Shown piece by piece: positions 1 to 8,909 of a stretch of 45,923 nt of DNA (position 1 is the first letter of the stretch; the number at the start of each line of letters is the position of its first letter). A program made the translations under genes and the position numbers. Origin of the DNA: an uncultured Planctomyces sp. (GTDB lineage: Bacteria > Planctomycetota > Planctomycetia > Planctomycetales > Planctomycetaceae); assembly GCA_937899075.1 (NCBI GenBank), contig CALDJX010000319.1:1-45923 (forward strand), given 5' to 3'. Below the pieces are notes generated by a model. It was given only the letters and a program-made list of their open reading frames with translations. It had not been told where the DNA came from and did not search any database.

Positions 1-1
1 C

Positions 2-3000
2 GTCACCGTCAATGGGACGTCCAACGCTGACACCGTCACGATCGCTGACAACGACACCGCGACCTTCAGCATTGGTGACGTCACCGTAAACGAAGCAGAC
101 GGCACCGCGACGTTCACGGTCACTTCGTCGAACCCGATCGATATTCCTGTCGATATCGGAGTTTCTTATGCAAACGGCACGGCGATGGGGACATCGGGCG
201 GAGTCGGAGGGGATTTCGACAACGAAGCAGACACGGCCAGACTGTCAGCTAACACGACTTCGGTCATGGCGACGGTTGCGATTACCGACGATGCGACAGC
301 CGAGGATGACGAAACGTTCTCTGCATCGCTGAGCACGGCGACTTCCGTCGGGACTCGTATGCTGGACTTGTCAGACACAGCAACGGCGACGATTACAGAC
401 AACGACGCTATTCGCGTCAGTATTGCAGTGGCTCCGTCAACAGTCGGCGAGGAAAGTGGAACGGACCTCGTTTACACAATCACGGCGGCGGCAGCCCCAG
501 CAAGTGACGTCACTGTCGCCTTCGATGTGTCTGGAACAGCGACATTTACTGATGACTACACCGTCTCGGGTGCTGCTACATTCACGGCAACAGCCGGCAC
601 TGCCGTCATCATGGCTGGAATGAAAACTGCGGAAATTCGCATCACCCCGGTCAATGACACGCTCACTGAAGGCACCGTCCTTAATCCGGACGAATCCATC
701 GTTCTGGCGCTTAACGACAACAGCATTGAATACAACCTTGACCCACCCACCTCGGCGACAGGCAACATCACAGATGATGAAGCCATTGCAACACCGTCGA
801 TCGTCAACCTCACAGCCGGCAACGACAACGTTGAGTTAATCATTGATGCTGGTTCGTACGTCGTGCGAAGTACAAGCGGCCCGATGATGGAATTCTTCCG
901 CCGTTCCATCAGCTCCGTGACGACGATCACGATCAACGGCCTCGATGGAGACGACACTGTTTCCATTAACTTCGCTAACGGAAACCCTGTTCCACCAGTC
1001 AACCCGCTGATCACACCTTCAGGCGGAATCACGATCAACGGCGGTGCAGCGGGCAACGACACCGTGACGCTCGACAATGTCGGTGCGACATTCACGACGC
1101 ACACTTACGACTACGCCAACGCCAACGACGGCACGATCACTCTCAACGATGGAGCAGTCGACACAACGATCAACTACATCGGCCTGGAGCCAATCACGAA
1201 TGACGGGACGGCGACGGACATCATCTTCAACCTTCCGTCCACTGACGACGATGCTTCTCTGGAAGATGCGGGTACTTCGTCAGACGGAATGATGAGCCTT
1301 GTCAGCAACAACTCGACCTTCGAAGCAACGACGTTTGTTGTTCCGACATCTTCGCTGACGATCAACGCTGGCGCCGGAAACGACACGGTTACGATCAACT
1401 CTGCTGACGACGCTCTCGTACCGAACGATTCTTCGAATATGAGCTCACAGTCTGTCGTCATCAACGGTGACGCTGGTAACGATGTGCTCATTGGTTCGGC
1501 AACATTGAACGATGTCATGAATGGCGGAGCCGGTGCCGACGTCGTTAACGGCCGCAGTGGGAATGACACGCTGAACGGCGACGCTGACAACGACACACTG
1601 CTTGGTGGCGGCGGAGACGACAATCTCTTTGGCGGCGACGGCGAAGACCGAATCAAAGGGCAGGGGGGTGTCGACACGGTCGGTGGTGGAGCCGGCAACG
1701 ACACCATTGAAGGTGGTGCCGGGAGCTCTGCACTCCGCGAGGAAGGTAACGTCGACCTCACTATTCGGACCAGCGGGGATACGATCATCCTCGAAGGACT
1801 TGGTACTGACATCATCACCGGAACATTCGTGACCGTCGAACTGATCGGTGGCTCGTCCGGTAACCGACTCGACGCATCCGATTACGCCGGCAACGTGACA
1901 CTCAATGGTGCCGGAGGCGATGACACGCTGATTGGTACGAGAAATGTCGACAGCCTGATCGGCGGAGATGGCACGGACCGAGCCGTTCTGCGAGTTCGCG
2001 GCAACGTCGCTGTAACGGACTTGGGTGTGTTCGGTCCTGGTGGAGACTTCCTGGACAGCGTCGATGCACTGCAGATTGAAATTGATGACGACACCGGTGC
2101 CCGAGTTGACGCTTCGACCTACACACTTGGCCGAGTGACAATCATTGGTGGTGCTGGCCGCGACACGATCATCGGCTCGGCTCAGAACGACTTCCTGAAC
2201 GGGCGAGGTGGTCGCGACCAGATATTTGGTGGCGACGGCAACGACCGGTTGCTCGGTGGCGGAAGTAGCGACTTGCTTGTCGGTGGCAACGGTCGCGACA
2301 CGATTCTTGGGAACTCGGGGATCGACACGATCAGCGGTGGTGAAGGGAACGACCGACTCGTTGGCGGCAATAATCGATCTGTGCTGCGTGAGGAAGGCTT
2401 CGCCGGTGATGTGACCGTTGCCAGCAATGGACAGGCCGCGACACTCACAGGCCTGGGCAACGACAATCTGCAAGGCTCTTTCACAACCGTGGAGCTGATC
2501 GGCGGTGACGGTCCGAACAAGATCGATGCCTCAGGCTATAAGTTTGCCATTACGCTTCAGGGGGGCGGCGGAAACGACACGCTCATCGGTGGCAGCCAGA
2601 GCGACTTGCTGGACGGCGGCGACGGTGTTGATCAGATTCAGCAGACGGTCGACCTTGAGCAAATTCTGGCCGACACACTTGTGACTGGCCGGGGAGCCGA
2701 CACGCTCAGCAGCATAGAAGAAGCTGTTCTCATCGGCGGCGAATTCGGAACCAACATTGACGCCAGTGCGTTTACCGGTGCCACGACTCTGATCGGCAAC
2801 GGCGGTGGGGACACTCTGATCGGTGGCTCGAACAACGACGTGCTTTCTGGTGGCGACGGCAACGACAAGATCTTCGGCGTGGGTGGTAATGACACCGCTG
2901 ACGGAGCCGCAGGGGACGACAGCATTCTTGGTGGCGATGGAGATGACGTTCTGCTGGGTGGCTCAGGTAACGATACGTTGCTGGGCGAAGGTGGTAACGA

Positions 3001-3172
3001 CACGCTGCTCGGTGAAGATGGTGACGATTCAATCGACGGCGGAAGCGGAACTGACACGGCTACCGGCACCGGCAACCGCGAACTTGATGACGATTCGGAC
3101 ACCGTGACCGGAGCCGAGTCGATCGACAATGCATTCCTGTTCGACTTCGATTCACTGGTCGCTGGCTTCTAA
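2..3172 (+). CDS. Large Calx-beta / RTX-repeat secreted protein (5' end outside window)
   Basis: The open frame runs in from the left edge without a start codon, so about 1056 C-terminal residues are seen. The first ~270 residues are two Calx-beta-type beta-sandwich units with typical ITDNDA and TDDEA ends. Residues ~270-500 are Asp/Thr-rich with repeated TINGLDGDDTV-like strands. From about base 1500 onward there are blocks of RTX nonapeptides (GGxGxDxLx), which fold as Ca2+-binding parallel beta-rolls. Two copies of a module of about 217 residues lie 651-654 bases apart, marked by LREEG (bases 1733 and 2384) and TVELIGG (1838 and 2492). By family analogy the protein is exported and surface-bound or released, with folding driven by calcium outside the cell. 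No enzyme domain is visible. The last residues (FDSLVAGF) are hydrophobic and acidic, which may be a secretion signal, but that is inference. Confidence 0.85.
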   Translation, partial: VTVNGTSNADTVTIADNDTATFSIGDVTVNEADGTATFTVTSSNPIDIPVDIGVSYANGTAMGTSGGVGGDFDNEADTARLSANTTSVMATVAITDDATAEDDETFSASLSTATSVGTRMLDLSDTATATITDNDAIRVSIAVAPSTVGEESGTDLVYTITAAAAPASDVTVAFDVSGTATFTDDYTVSGAATFTATAGTAVIMAGMKTAEIRITPVNDTLTEGTVLNPDESIVLALNDNSIEYNLDPPTSATGNITDDEAIATPSIVNLTAGNDNVELIIDAGSYVVRSTSGPMMEFFRRSISSVTTITINGLDGDDTVSINFANGNPVPPVNPLITPSGGITINGGAAGNDTVTLDNVGATFTTHTYDYANANDGTITLNDGAVDTTINYIGLEPITNDGTATDIIFNLPSTDDDASLEDAGTSSDGMMSLVSNNSTFEATTFVVPTSSLTINAGAGNDTVTINSADDALVPNDSSNMSSQSVVINGDAGNDVLIGSATLNDVMNGGAGADVVNGRSGNDTLNGDADNDTLLGGGGDDNLFGGDGEDRIKGQGGVDTVGGGAGNDTIEGGAGSSALREEGNVDLTIRTSGDTIILEGLGTDIITGTFVTVELIGGSSGNRLDASDYAGNVTLNGAGGDDTLIGTRNVDSLIGGDGTDRAVLRVRGNVAVTDLGVFGPGGDFLDSVDALQIEIDDDTGARVDASTYTLGRVTIIGGAGRDTIIGSAQNDFLNGRGGRDQIFGGDGNDRLLGGGSSDLLVGGNGRDTILGNSGIDTISGGEGNDRLVGGNNRSVLREEGFAGDVTVASNGQAATLTGLGNDNLQGSFTTVELIGGDGPNKIDASGYKFAITLQGGGGNDTLIGGSQSDLLDGGDGVDQIQQTVDLEQILADTLVTGRGADTLSSIEEAVLIGGEFGTNIDASAFTGATTLIGNGGGDTLIGGSNNDVLSGGDGNDKIFGVGGNDTADGAAGDDSILGGDGDDVLLGGSGNDTLLGEGGNDTLLGEDGDDSIDGGSGTDTATGTGNRELDDDSDTVTGAESIDNAFLFDFDSLVAGF

Positions 3173-3211
3173 GCAGACTGTTCACAGGCTTCGACAAAAG
3201 ATGAAGTAGAC

Positions 3212-3244
3212 AAGGCTCAGCCGATCGTTACGATCCTGAGCCTT
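3212..3244 (+). terminator. Hairpin after the RTX gene, likely transcription terminator
   Basis: A 9-bp stem (AAGGCTCAG / CTGAGCCTT) continues, past a 2-nt bulge, into a 5-bp stem (GATCG / CGATC) closed by a TTA loop. It starts 40 bases after the stop codon of the Calx-beta/RTX gene and is followed by CTCACTT rather than a clean U-run. It is therefore a good hairpin but an imperfect intrinsic terminator. Confidence 0.5.
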
Positions 3245-3376
3245 CTCACTTAGGTGATTCCATTTTCGAGATTTCGAATCAAACGGGGTCACCGTTGTTT
3301 TCCAGATGATTGATCGACAGGCAAACGACCTGCTGATCACAACCCGCTGCTGGCCCGCATGCGACGGGCTTCATGA

Positions 3377-4480
3377 ATGGCCAACGAAAAACTGCGACGA
3401 ATGATTATCGTCGAAGCCGCCCGGATGATGTACGAACGGCGTGAGACCGAGTATTTCCGAGCGAAAATGAAGGCAGGAAAGCGACTCTGCCACGGTTGGG
3501 TGAAACCGTCAGACATTCCCAGCAACGCCGAAATTCGCGACGAAATTCAGCGAATGGCGTGGATGTTTGAAGGCAACTCTCGCTTCGACAAGCTTCGCGA
3601 CATGCGCATCCAGGCTCTGCGGATGATGCACCTGCTCAAGCACTGCAAACCGAAGATTATCGGCAGCACATTGACCGGCCATGTGCGACAAGGCTCCGAC
3701 ATCGACATTCACTGCTTTGTCTCCAGTACCGATGCCGTGACGGCGACGCTCGATCTGGAATGCATGGAATACGACCTGGAGTTCAAACAGGTTCGCAAGG
3801 ATGGCGAAGAACGAGTCTTCACCCACATCCATGTCCGGGACGAGTATCCGATCGAGCTGACTCTTTACCCGTCGGACAAAGCGAGTTACGTCTTCAAAAG
3901 TTCAATCACTGGCAAGGCGATGGAACGAGCGACGTTGCCGGAATACGAAGCGTTTCTTGGCGATGAATATCCTGGCATCGATCTTGCCGCTGAGCTTGAA
4001 ACCGCCGCCGATTCCGTCGACCGATTTCAGGTCTACCGGTCGCTGCTGCTTCCGCTGGATGGTTTCGAACAGTCGAAGAAATACCACCCGGAAGGCGACG
4101 TGCTTTACCACAGCCTGCAGGTTTTCGAACTCGCTCGCGACGAACTTCCTTACGACGAAGACTTTCTGCTGGCGGCTTTGCTTCACGACGTTGGCAAAGG
4201 TGTCGACCCAGGCGATCACGTCGCCGGCGGACTCGAAGCGCTGGACGGTCACATTTCAGAGCGAACCGCCTGGTTCATAGAGCATCACATGGAAGCTCAT
4301 CTCGTCCGCGACCGAACGATCGGGCACCGGGCACACAAACGACTGAAGGAATCACCAGACTATGAAGACCTGTTGATTCTCGAAGAGTGTGACCGCAACG
4401 GTCGACAGCCCGGCGCCATCGTGTGTGACCTCGACGAAGCTCTCGACTACATTCGTGACCTCGCACGACAGTACGGGTAG
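3377..4480 (+). CDS. Nucleotidyltransferase-HD domain fusion protein
   Basis: 367 aa. Residues ~90-175 form a DNA-polymerase-beta-type nucleotidyltransferase fold: GS at 96-97, then a GSDIDIH motif with metal-binding aspartates D108 and D110. Residues ~240-345 are an HD phosphohydrolase domain with H245, H270-D271 in LLHDVGKG, HH at 303-304 and a late D339. This order resembles tRNA CCA-adding enzymes with HD tails and the uridylyltransferase GlnD, but the sequence is shorter and lacks the recognisable tRNA-binding region of the former and the ACT domains of the latter. It should transfer a nucleotide to, and hydrolyse a phosphoester from, an unknown substrate. The start ATG at 3377 has no strong ribosome site. 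pepF follows 85 bases downstream on the same strand. The domain call is firm; the substrate is unknown. Confidence 0.8.
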   Translation: MANEKLRRMIIVEAARMMYERRETEYFRAKMKAGKRLCHGWVKPSDIPSNAEIRDEIQRMAWMFEGNSRFDKLRDMRIQALRMMHLLKHCKPKIIGSTLTGHVRQGSDIDIHCFVSSTDAVTATLDLECMEYDLEFKQVRKDGEERVFTHIHVRDEYPIELTLYPSDKASYVFKSSITGKAMERATLPEYEAFLGDEYPGIDLAAELETAADSVDRFQVYRSLLLPLDGFEQSKKYHPEGDVLYHSLQVFELARDELPYDEDFLLAALLHDVGKGVDPGDHVAGGLEALDGHISERTAWFIEHHMEAHLVRDRTIGHRAHKRLKESPDYEDLLILEECDRNGRQPGAIVCDLDEALDYIRDLARQYG

Positions 4481-4565
4481 TAGTTTCAACGCGTGCCTGA
4501 ATTACGTTTACTGTCGAAATTCATCCGCTTGCCCATTGCCAACTGCTCAGATCGCAGGATGTAAA

Positions 4566-6365
4566 ATGACTGACCACTACCCGGTGAACTGGGAACTCGA
4601 CTCCCTCTATCCGCATCCAGAATCGGCTGATTTTCGGACGACAATCGATCAGCTCAAGAATGAGTTGTCACAACTCGCCGACCTGTCAGAGACTCTTCCG
4701 TCGGTTGACGCTGCTGCTGAAACCGTCGAAGCGTGGACGGAGTTTCTGACGAGACATGCGGCTGCTCACGCCGAGTTCTCAGCGATCAACTCGTTCGTCG
4801 GCTGCCACGCTGCGGCCGCCGCCGACAATAAGACTTTTCAGCGGTACGAAGGCGAGTTGTCGGCTCTCAGTCCTTTGCGATCTCAGATTGCGTCGAACAT
4901 CGAGTTTTCATTTCAGGCTGCTGATGAAACAACATTTGCGACGTTTGTGTCGTCTGCTGCGCCGCTTGAAGAAAACAGCTACTTCCTGAATCTTTGTCGC
5001 AGAAATGCGGCCCTGAGATTGCCGAAGGAGCAAGAGCTTCTGGCTGCGGATCTGGACGTCGATGGCCTTCATGCGTGGGGACGGGTTTACGATCGGATTT
5101 CGGGCGGATTGCGTATCCAGATTCAGGACCGAGGAGAAATCGTCGAACGCTCACCGGGCCAGGTGCAGTTCGACATGCCGGAACGAGCTATTCGAGAGAA
5201 CAATTTCTACGCTGCTGATCGAGCGTGGTCGAGTATCGCTGAGCCTTGCGCCGAAGCCATCAACCACATCGCAGGCAGCAGGCTCTCGAAATATCGTCGG
5301 TTGGGAATTGACCATCTGGCCGCGCCGCTCAATCAGAATCACATGACACGTGAAACGCTGGACACAATGTGGAGTACCGTCGCGCAGCGAAAATCGTGTG
5401 TCGTCGACTATCTGAAGAAGAAAGCCCAACTGCTCGGCGTTGAGAAACTGTCGTGGTTCGACCAGCAGGCTCCGCTGCCATCAAACGGCCGCAATGCATC
5501 GTCGACACTCTCGTACGACAAAGCGTGCGATCTGACCATCAATGCGTTCTCGGAATTCAATCCAGAGCTGGGTGACTTCGCGAGAATGGCGGTTGCTGAA
5601 AAGTGGATCGAAGTCGAAGACCGTCCCGGCAAGAGACAAGGAGGATTCTGCACGGACATTCCCACTCGGAACCAGTCGCGAATCTTCATGACGTTTACGC
5701 AGAGCAACGACAGCATGTCGACACTCGCGCATGAACTCGGCCATGCGTATCACACGTGGGTGTTGCGGGACCAACCGACCTTCCTGCGTGACTACCCGAT
5801 GAACCTTGCCGAAACGGCATCGACCTTTGCTGAGTCGGTCCTCGGTGAAAGCCGACTTGCCGCAGCGACGACGCGTCACGAGAAGCTTGAGATTCTCGAC
5901 GGGATGCTCGGCGACTCGATCTCGTTCCTGATGAATATTCATGCGAGATTCATCTTCGAAAACAACTTCCACAACGAACGTGTGGCCGGCGAAGTCTCCG
6001 TCGACCGACTCTGTGAAATGATGAAGTCAGCGCAGCGGGAAGCGTACTGCAACGCGCTGGCTGATGACGGCTGGAATCCGAACTTCTGGATCTCGAAGCT
6101 TCACTTCTACATCACGGACTGGCCCTTCTACAACTTCCCCTACACCTTCGGGTACCTGCTCTCGCTGGGAACCTATTCTCTGGCCAAAGGCTCGACCAGT
6201 TTCCCAAAGCAGTTCAGAGACTTCCTGATCGCGACAGGCTGCCAGGATGCGGAAGCCGCTGTCGAATCTTCGTTTGGTTACGATCTCCGCCAACCAGAAT
6301 TCTGGAACCGCAGCCTCGACATCATCGAGCAGCGCGTCGCTCAGTTTCTCGACATCGCCAACTGA
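4566..6365 (+). CDS. pepF: M3 family oligoendopeptidase F
   Basis: 599 aa when started at ATG 4566, just after GCAGGATG. The frame stays open back to 4389, but that part overlaps the preceding gene and does not look like protein. The zinc site of M3 metallopeptidases is present: HELGH with H389, E390 and H393, and the third ligand E416 in NLAETASTF. The N-terminal ~190 residues match the helical oligoendopeptidase F region, and SYDKACDL/AFSEF precede the catalytic domain as in the family. Length fits PepF (about 600 aa). It is expected to be a cytoplasmic zinc peptidase that cleaves short peptides during protein turnover. A secreted hydrolase follows 40 bases downstream, so co-transcription is possible. 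Confidence 0.92.
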   Translation: MTDHYPVNWELDSLYPHPESADFRTTIDQLKNELSQLADLSETLPSVDAAAETVEAWTEFLTRHAAAHAEFSAINSFVGCHAAAAADNKTFQRYEGELSALSPLRSQIASNIEFSFQAADETTFATFVSSAAPLEENSYFLNLCRRNAALRLPKEQELLAADLDVDGLHAWGRVYDRISGGLRIQIQDRGEIVERSPGQVQFDMPERAIRENNFYAADRAWSSIAEPCAEAINHIAGSRLSKYRRLGIDHLAAPLNQNHMTRETLDTMWSTVAQRKSCVVDYLKKKAQLLGVEKLSWFDQQAPLPSNGRNASSTLSYDKACDLTINAFSEFNPELGDFARMAVAEKWIEVEDRPGKRQGGFCTDIPTRNQSRIFMTFTQSNDSMSTLAHELGHAYHTWVLRDQPTFLRDYPMNLAETASTFAESVLGESRLAAATTRHEKLEILDGMLGDSISFLMNIHARFIFENNFHNERVAGEVSVDRLCEMMKSAQREAYCNALADDGWNPNFWISKLHFYITDWPFYNFPYTFGYLLSLGTYSLAKGSTSFPKQFRDFLIATGCQDAEAAVESSFGYDLRQPEFWNRSLDIIEQRVAQFLDIAN

Positions 6366-6405
6366 ACGTAGCGAAAACTGAACGCAGTGAAAGAGGAGCA
6401 ATGAT

Positions 6406-7245
6406 ATGAATCGTTTCGGCCGATTGGCGTCTGTGTTTGTTCTGCTGGTGGCTCCGTCGTGGGCATTCGGAGCCGACGATGAAGTTTCCGTCGATCTGAC
6501 AGTTCCGGCCGTGACTGACGCTGCCCCTGCGCCGGGAACAAGAGTCAGGCAGTTCAAAAAGGACTACGTCGGAAGCCGTGTCTACCACACGCTGTACCTG
6601 CCTACCGACTGGAAGCCAGACAGGAAGTATCCGGTCATCGTCGAATACGCCGGCAACAAATTGCGGACGACGAGTCTCGGAACGGTTGAAGGCAGCAGCC
6701 TCGGCTACGGAGTCACCGGCGGAAAGGGCGTTATCTGGATCTGCATGCCCTACGTGAATCAGCAGGAAATGCGGAATCAGGAAACCTGGTGGGGCGACGT
6801 CGACGCAACGGTGGCTTACTGCAAGCACACGGTGAAACGAATCTGCAACGAGTACGGCGGAGACTCGGACAACGTTTTCATCGGCGGCTTCTCGCGAGGA
6901 GCCATCGCCTGCAATTTCATCGGACTTCACGACGACGAAATTGCATCGCTCTGGCGAGGCTTCATCTGCCACAGCCACTACGACGGCGTGAGACAATGGG
7001 GCTACGCCAACAGCGACCGACCCGCCGCCGCCGAGCGACTCGCTCGTCTCGGAAACCGCCCGCAATTCATCAGCCAGGAAAACAGCGTCGAGGCAACACG
7101 AACGTACCTCAAGGAAGCGCTCCCCACCGGCAAGTTTTCGTTTGTCCCGCTCAAAGGAGTCCCACACACGGACACCTGGGTCCTCGGAAACCGCCCCGAG
7201 CGAGCAGCACTCCGCGATTGGTTCGCGAGATCACTCAAGAAATAG
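6406..7245 (+). CDS. Secreted alpha/beta hydrolase-like protein
   Basis: 279 aa. An N-terminal signal peptide (about residues 1-23, ending SWAFGA) indicates export. The mature part resembles the poly(3-hydroxyalkanoate) depolymerase/esterase type of alpha/beta hydrolase. It has YHTLYLPTDW at the start of the fold, a nucleophile elbow GGFSRGA with Ser163, and a likely catalytic His254 in GVPHTD. The acidic triad member is not identified with certainty. A strong GAGGAG ribosome site lies 7 bases before the ATG. A three-codon frame (ATG ATA TGA) starts 5 bases upstream of the gene and overlaps its start; it may be chance. The substrate is unknown. Confidence 0.7.
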   Translation: MNRFGRLASVFVLLVAPSWAFGADDEVSVDLTVPAVTDAAPAPGTRVRQFKKDYVGSRVYHTLYLPTDWKPDRKYPVIVEYAGNKLRTTSLGTVEGSSLGYGVTGGKGVIWICMPYVNQQEMRNQETWWGDVDATVAYCKHTVKRICNEYGGDSDNVFIGGFSRGAIACNFIGLHDDEIASLWRGFICHSHYDGVRQWGYANSDRPAAAERLARLGNRPQFISQENSVEATRTYLKEALPTGKFSFVPLKGVPHTDTWVLGNRPERAALRDWFARSLKK

Positions 7246-7325
7246 CCGCCGAGAGACCCGAGTTGATTGGCCAATGGACAAATCCGTGTCGAGAAGTCCG
7301 AATGGCAGCGGCCATTCGCAACGCG

Positions 7326-8909
7326 CTACCGAGCAGGCAGCTCGAAGACTTTTCGAACGATGCCCTCGTGCCGGTTCAGAGGCCGCGACATTCGGATGGA
7401 CAATCCCGAACCTGACTCCGTGCGGAAGACCCAGTATTCAATCACTTCACGCGACGTCAGCACGCGCGTGATGGAATCCGGCTGGCGGCTCATTGCCTTT
7501 CGGACATGTGCCGAAGTCATGCCGCGAATGACGCGTCCGGTGCGAATCGCGATTTGAATGGGTGATGCATCGCCCGCCTGAGTCTCATCTTTGCGTCGCC
7601 AGCGGCCTTCAACACGAATGTAGCCGTACCCTTCCAGACGTTCCGCGACGTAAGAGGATCCGGGCTTTATGCGGTCTGATTCGAGCAGCAGAGCAACGGC
7701 CGTGTCGCCATCGTCGAACAGGTCTTCGTACTCAAACGCCAGCTCGATCAAACCGCCGGCTCCTTTTCTTCGAAGCTTCGCTTCAACGGGGGTAAACCAT
7801 CGTCGAATGACCTGATCCCCTCGAGCTTCCTGCCCCGAATCAACAAGCTGCTGCTTCAACGCGATCACGTCCTCACGCGGTAAATCAGTGGCGTGGTCGA
7901 CTCTCCAGTCAAGAGCCTTCTGACGATACGACTCGGCTCGTTGATTGAATTCGGGGAGATGCTTATTCAGTTTCGCGGCGATCTCGTCGCCGTTACGGCC
8001 ATCGATCTCTGCATCTTTCTCGATGCTTTCCAGCATGACCTGCTGATAGAGCAGACGGTGCAGTTGAGGCCGCATCAACTCAGGCGAGTTTGTGTAGTAA
8101 GGGACCGGTCCATCGCGCCACTCATCGACCATTTCAGCGTCGAACTCTTCAACCGGCTTGTCAGCGTCGGGAAGTTCTGCAGCAATCCGCAGAGCAATCG
8201 TGGCCAGTTCGTCGGGCGACGCCGTTGCACTGGTGTCATGCCATGTTCTGTAGTGAGCTTCGTAAAGCAACGGCAATTTGAATTCGCCTCCGAGTCCGTA
8301 CTTTTCTGACTTCGATGCCAGGTCTCGCAGACGATTGTAGGTTGGTTCCCGCATCATCGTCCGTTCTTTGCGAATGGCCATGCGGTAGATTGACGTCGCC
8401 TCGTTCGTAAGCTGCCGATCGAGTTCCCGACCGCTTTCATAAAAGCGAACTCTGTTCGTTGCCCAGTCGCCGAGTTCGTACCAGGGTTCCGGATCGTCAC
8501 GAGGCAGATCGACCCGCAACCTGTTCACTCTTTGAATGTCCGACTCGGTAATCCGCAGAGTGATAAGTTCAAACTCCAGAACCCCCGTTTCTCTTTTGCG
8601 AAGCTGGCCGACGACTTCCACGCCCAGATCAGACCCGCGCAGCTCGGGCAGTTCTTCTTCTGAAACGAACAGCAACGGCAACTTGTGTAGTTTCAGAACC
8701 GTCCCGGCTCCGGTTGCGAGGCGACCTTCGATGCGAAACGTCGTCCCGATTAACGCCGGCCATCGCGGTTTTGTTTTCAGAAAATCTTCGACGGATTGGC
8801 CCGCGGCGGTGCACGTCTGGGAAAAGAGGCCGAGACTCAAAAATGCCAACAACACAATCCAGAGTGGCCGATGTCGAACCATCGACGATTGATGACGCAC
8901 GCTATTCAT
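7326..8909 (-). CDS. Secreted protein with a BamE-like C-terminal segment, function unknown
   Basis: 527 aa with a signal peptide at about residues 10-36 (LWIVLLAFLSLG core). The start at 8909 is chosen because GGAG (8917-8920) sits 7 bases upstream; the frame is open farther upstream, but that part overlaps the preceding gene. The ATG overlaps the stop of the upstream zinc-ribbon gene by 8 bases, so the two are translationally coupled. The middle is charged and helical, with no known catalytic motif. The last ~70 residues (GRVIRGMTSAHVRKAM, then EYWVF) follow the BamE/SmpA pattern of a Gly-Met-Thr/Val turn followed by a Trp-Val strand; this is only a resemblance. It probably acts in the periplasm or cell envelope with its two upstream neighbours. 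Confidence 0.65.
   Translation of the reverse strand: MNSVRHQSSMVRHRPLWIVLLAFLSLGLFSQTCTAAGQSVEDFLKTKPRWPALIGTTFRIEGRLATGAGTVLKLHKLPLLFVSEEELPELRGSDLGVEVVGQLRKRETGVLEFELITLRITESDIQRVNRLRVDLPRDDPEPWYELGDWATNRVRFYESGRELDRQLTNEATSIYRMAIRKERTMMREPTYNRLRDLASKSEKYGLGGEFKLPLLYEAHYRTWHDTSATASPDELATIALRIAAELPDADKPVEEFDAEMVDEWRDGPVPYYTNSPELMRPQLHRLLYQQVMLESIEKDAEIDGRNGDEIAAKLNKHLPEFNQRAESYRQKALDWRVDHATDLPREDVIALKQQLVDSGQEARGDQVIRRWFTPVEAKLRRKGAGGLIELAFEYEDLFDDGDTAVALLLESDRIKPGSSYVAERLEGYGYIRVEGRWRRKDETQAGDASPIQIAIRTGRVIRGMTSAHVRKAMSRQPDSITRVLTSREVIEYWVFRTESGSGLSIRMSRPLNRHEGIVRKVFELPAR

Noticed and set aside
1445-2473. Long open frame antisense to the RTX gene
   Set aside because: It mirrors the repetitive Gly/Asp codons of the RTX gene; no domain and no ribosome site.
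1500-3050. Possible CRISPR or satellite array
   Set aside because: The periodic pattern is 27-base coding repeats (RTX nonapeptides) that vary in sequence, in one open frame.
4389-4565. Longer N-terminus for PepF
   Set aside because: It overlaps the preceding gene in another frame, has no family similarity, and the ATG at 4566 gives the normal length.
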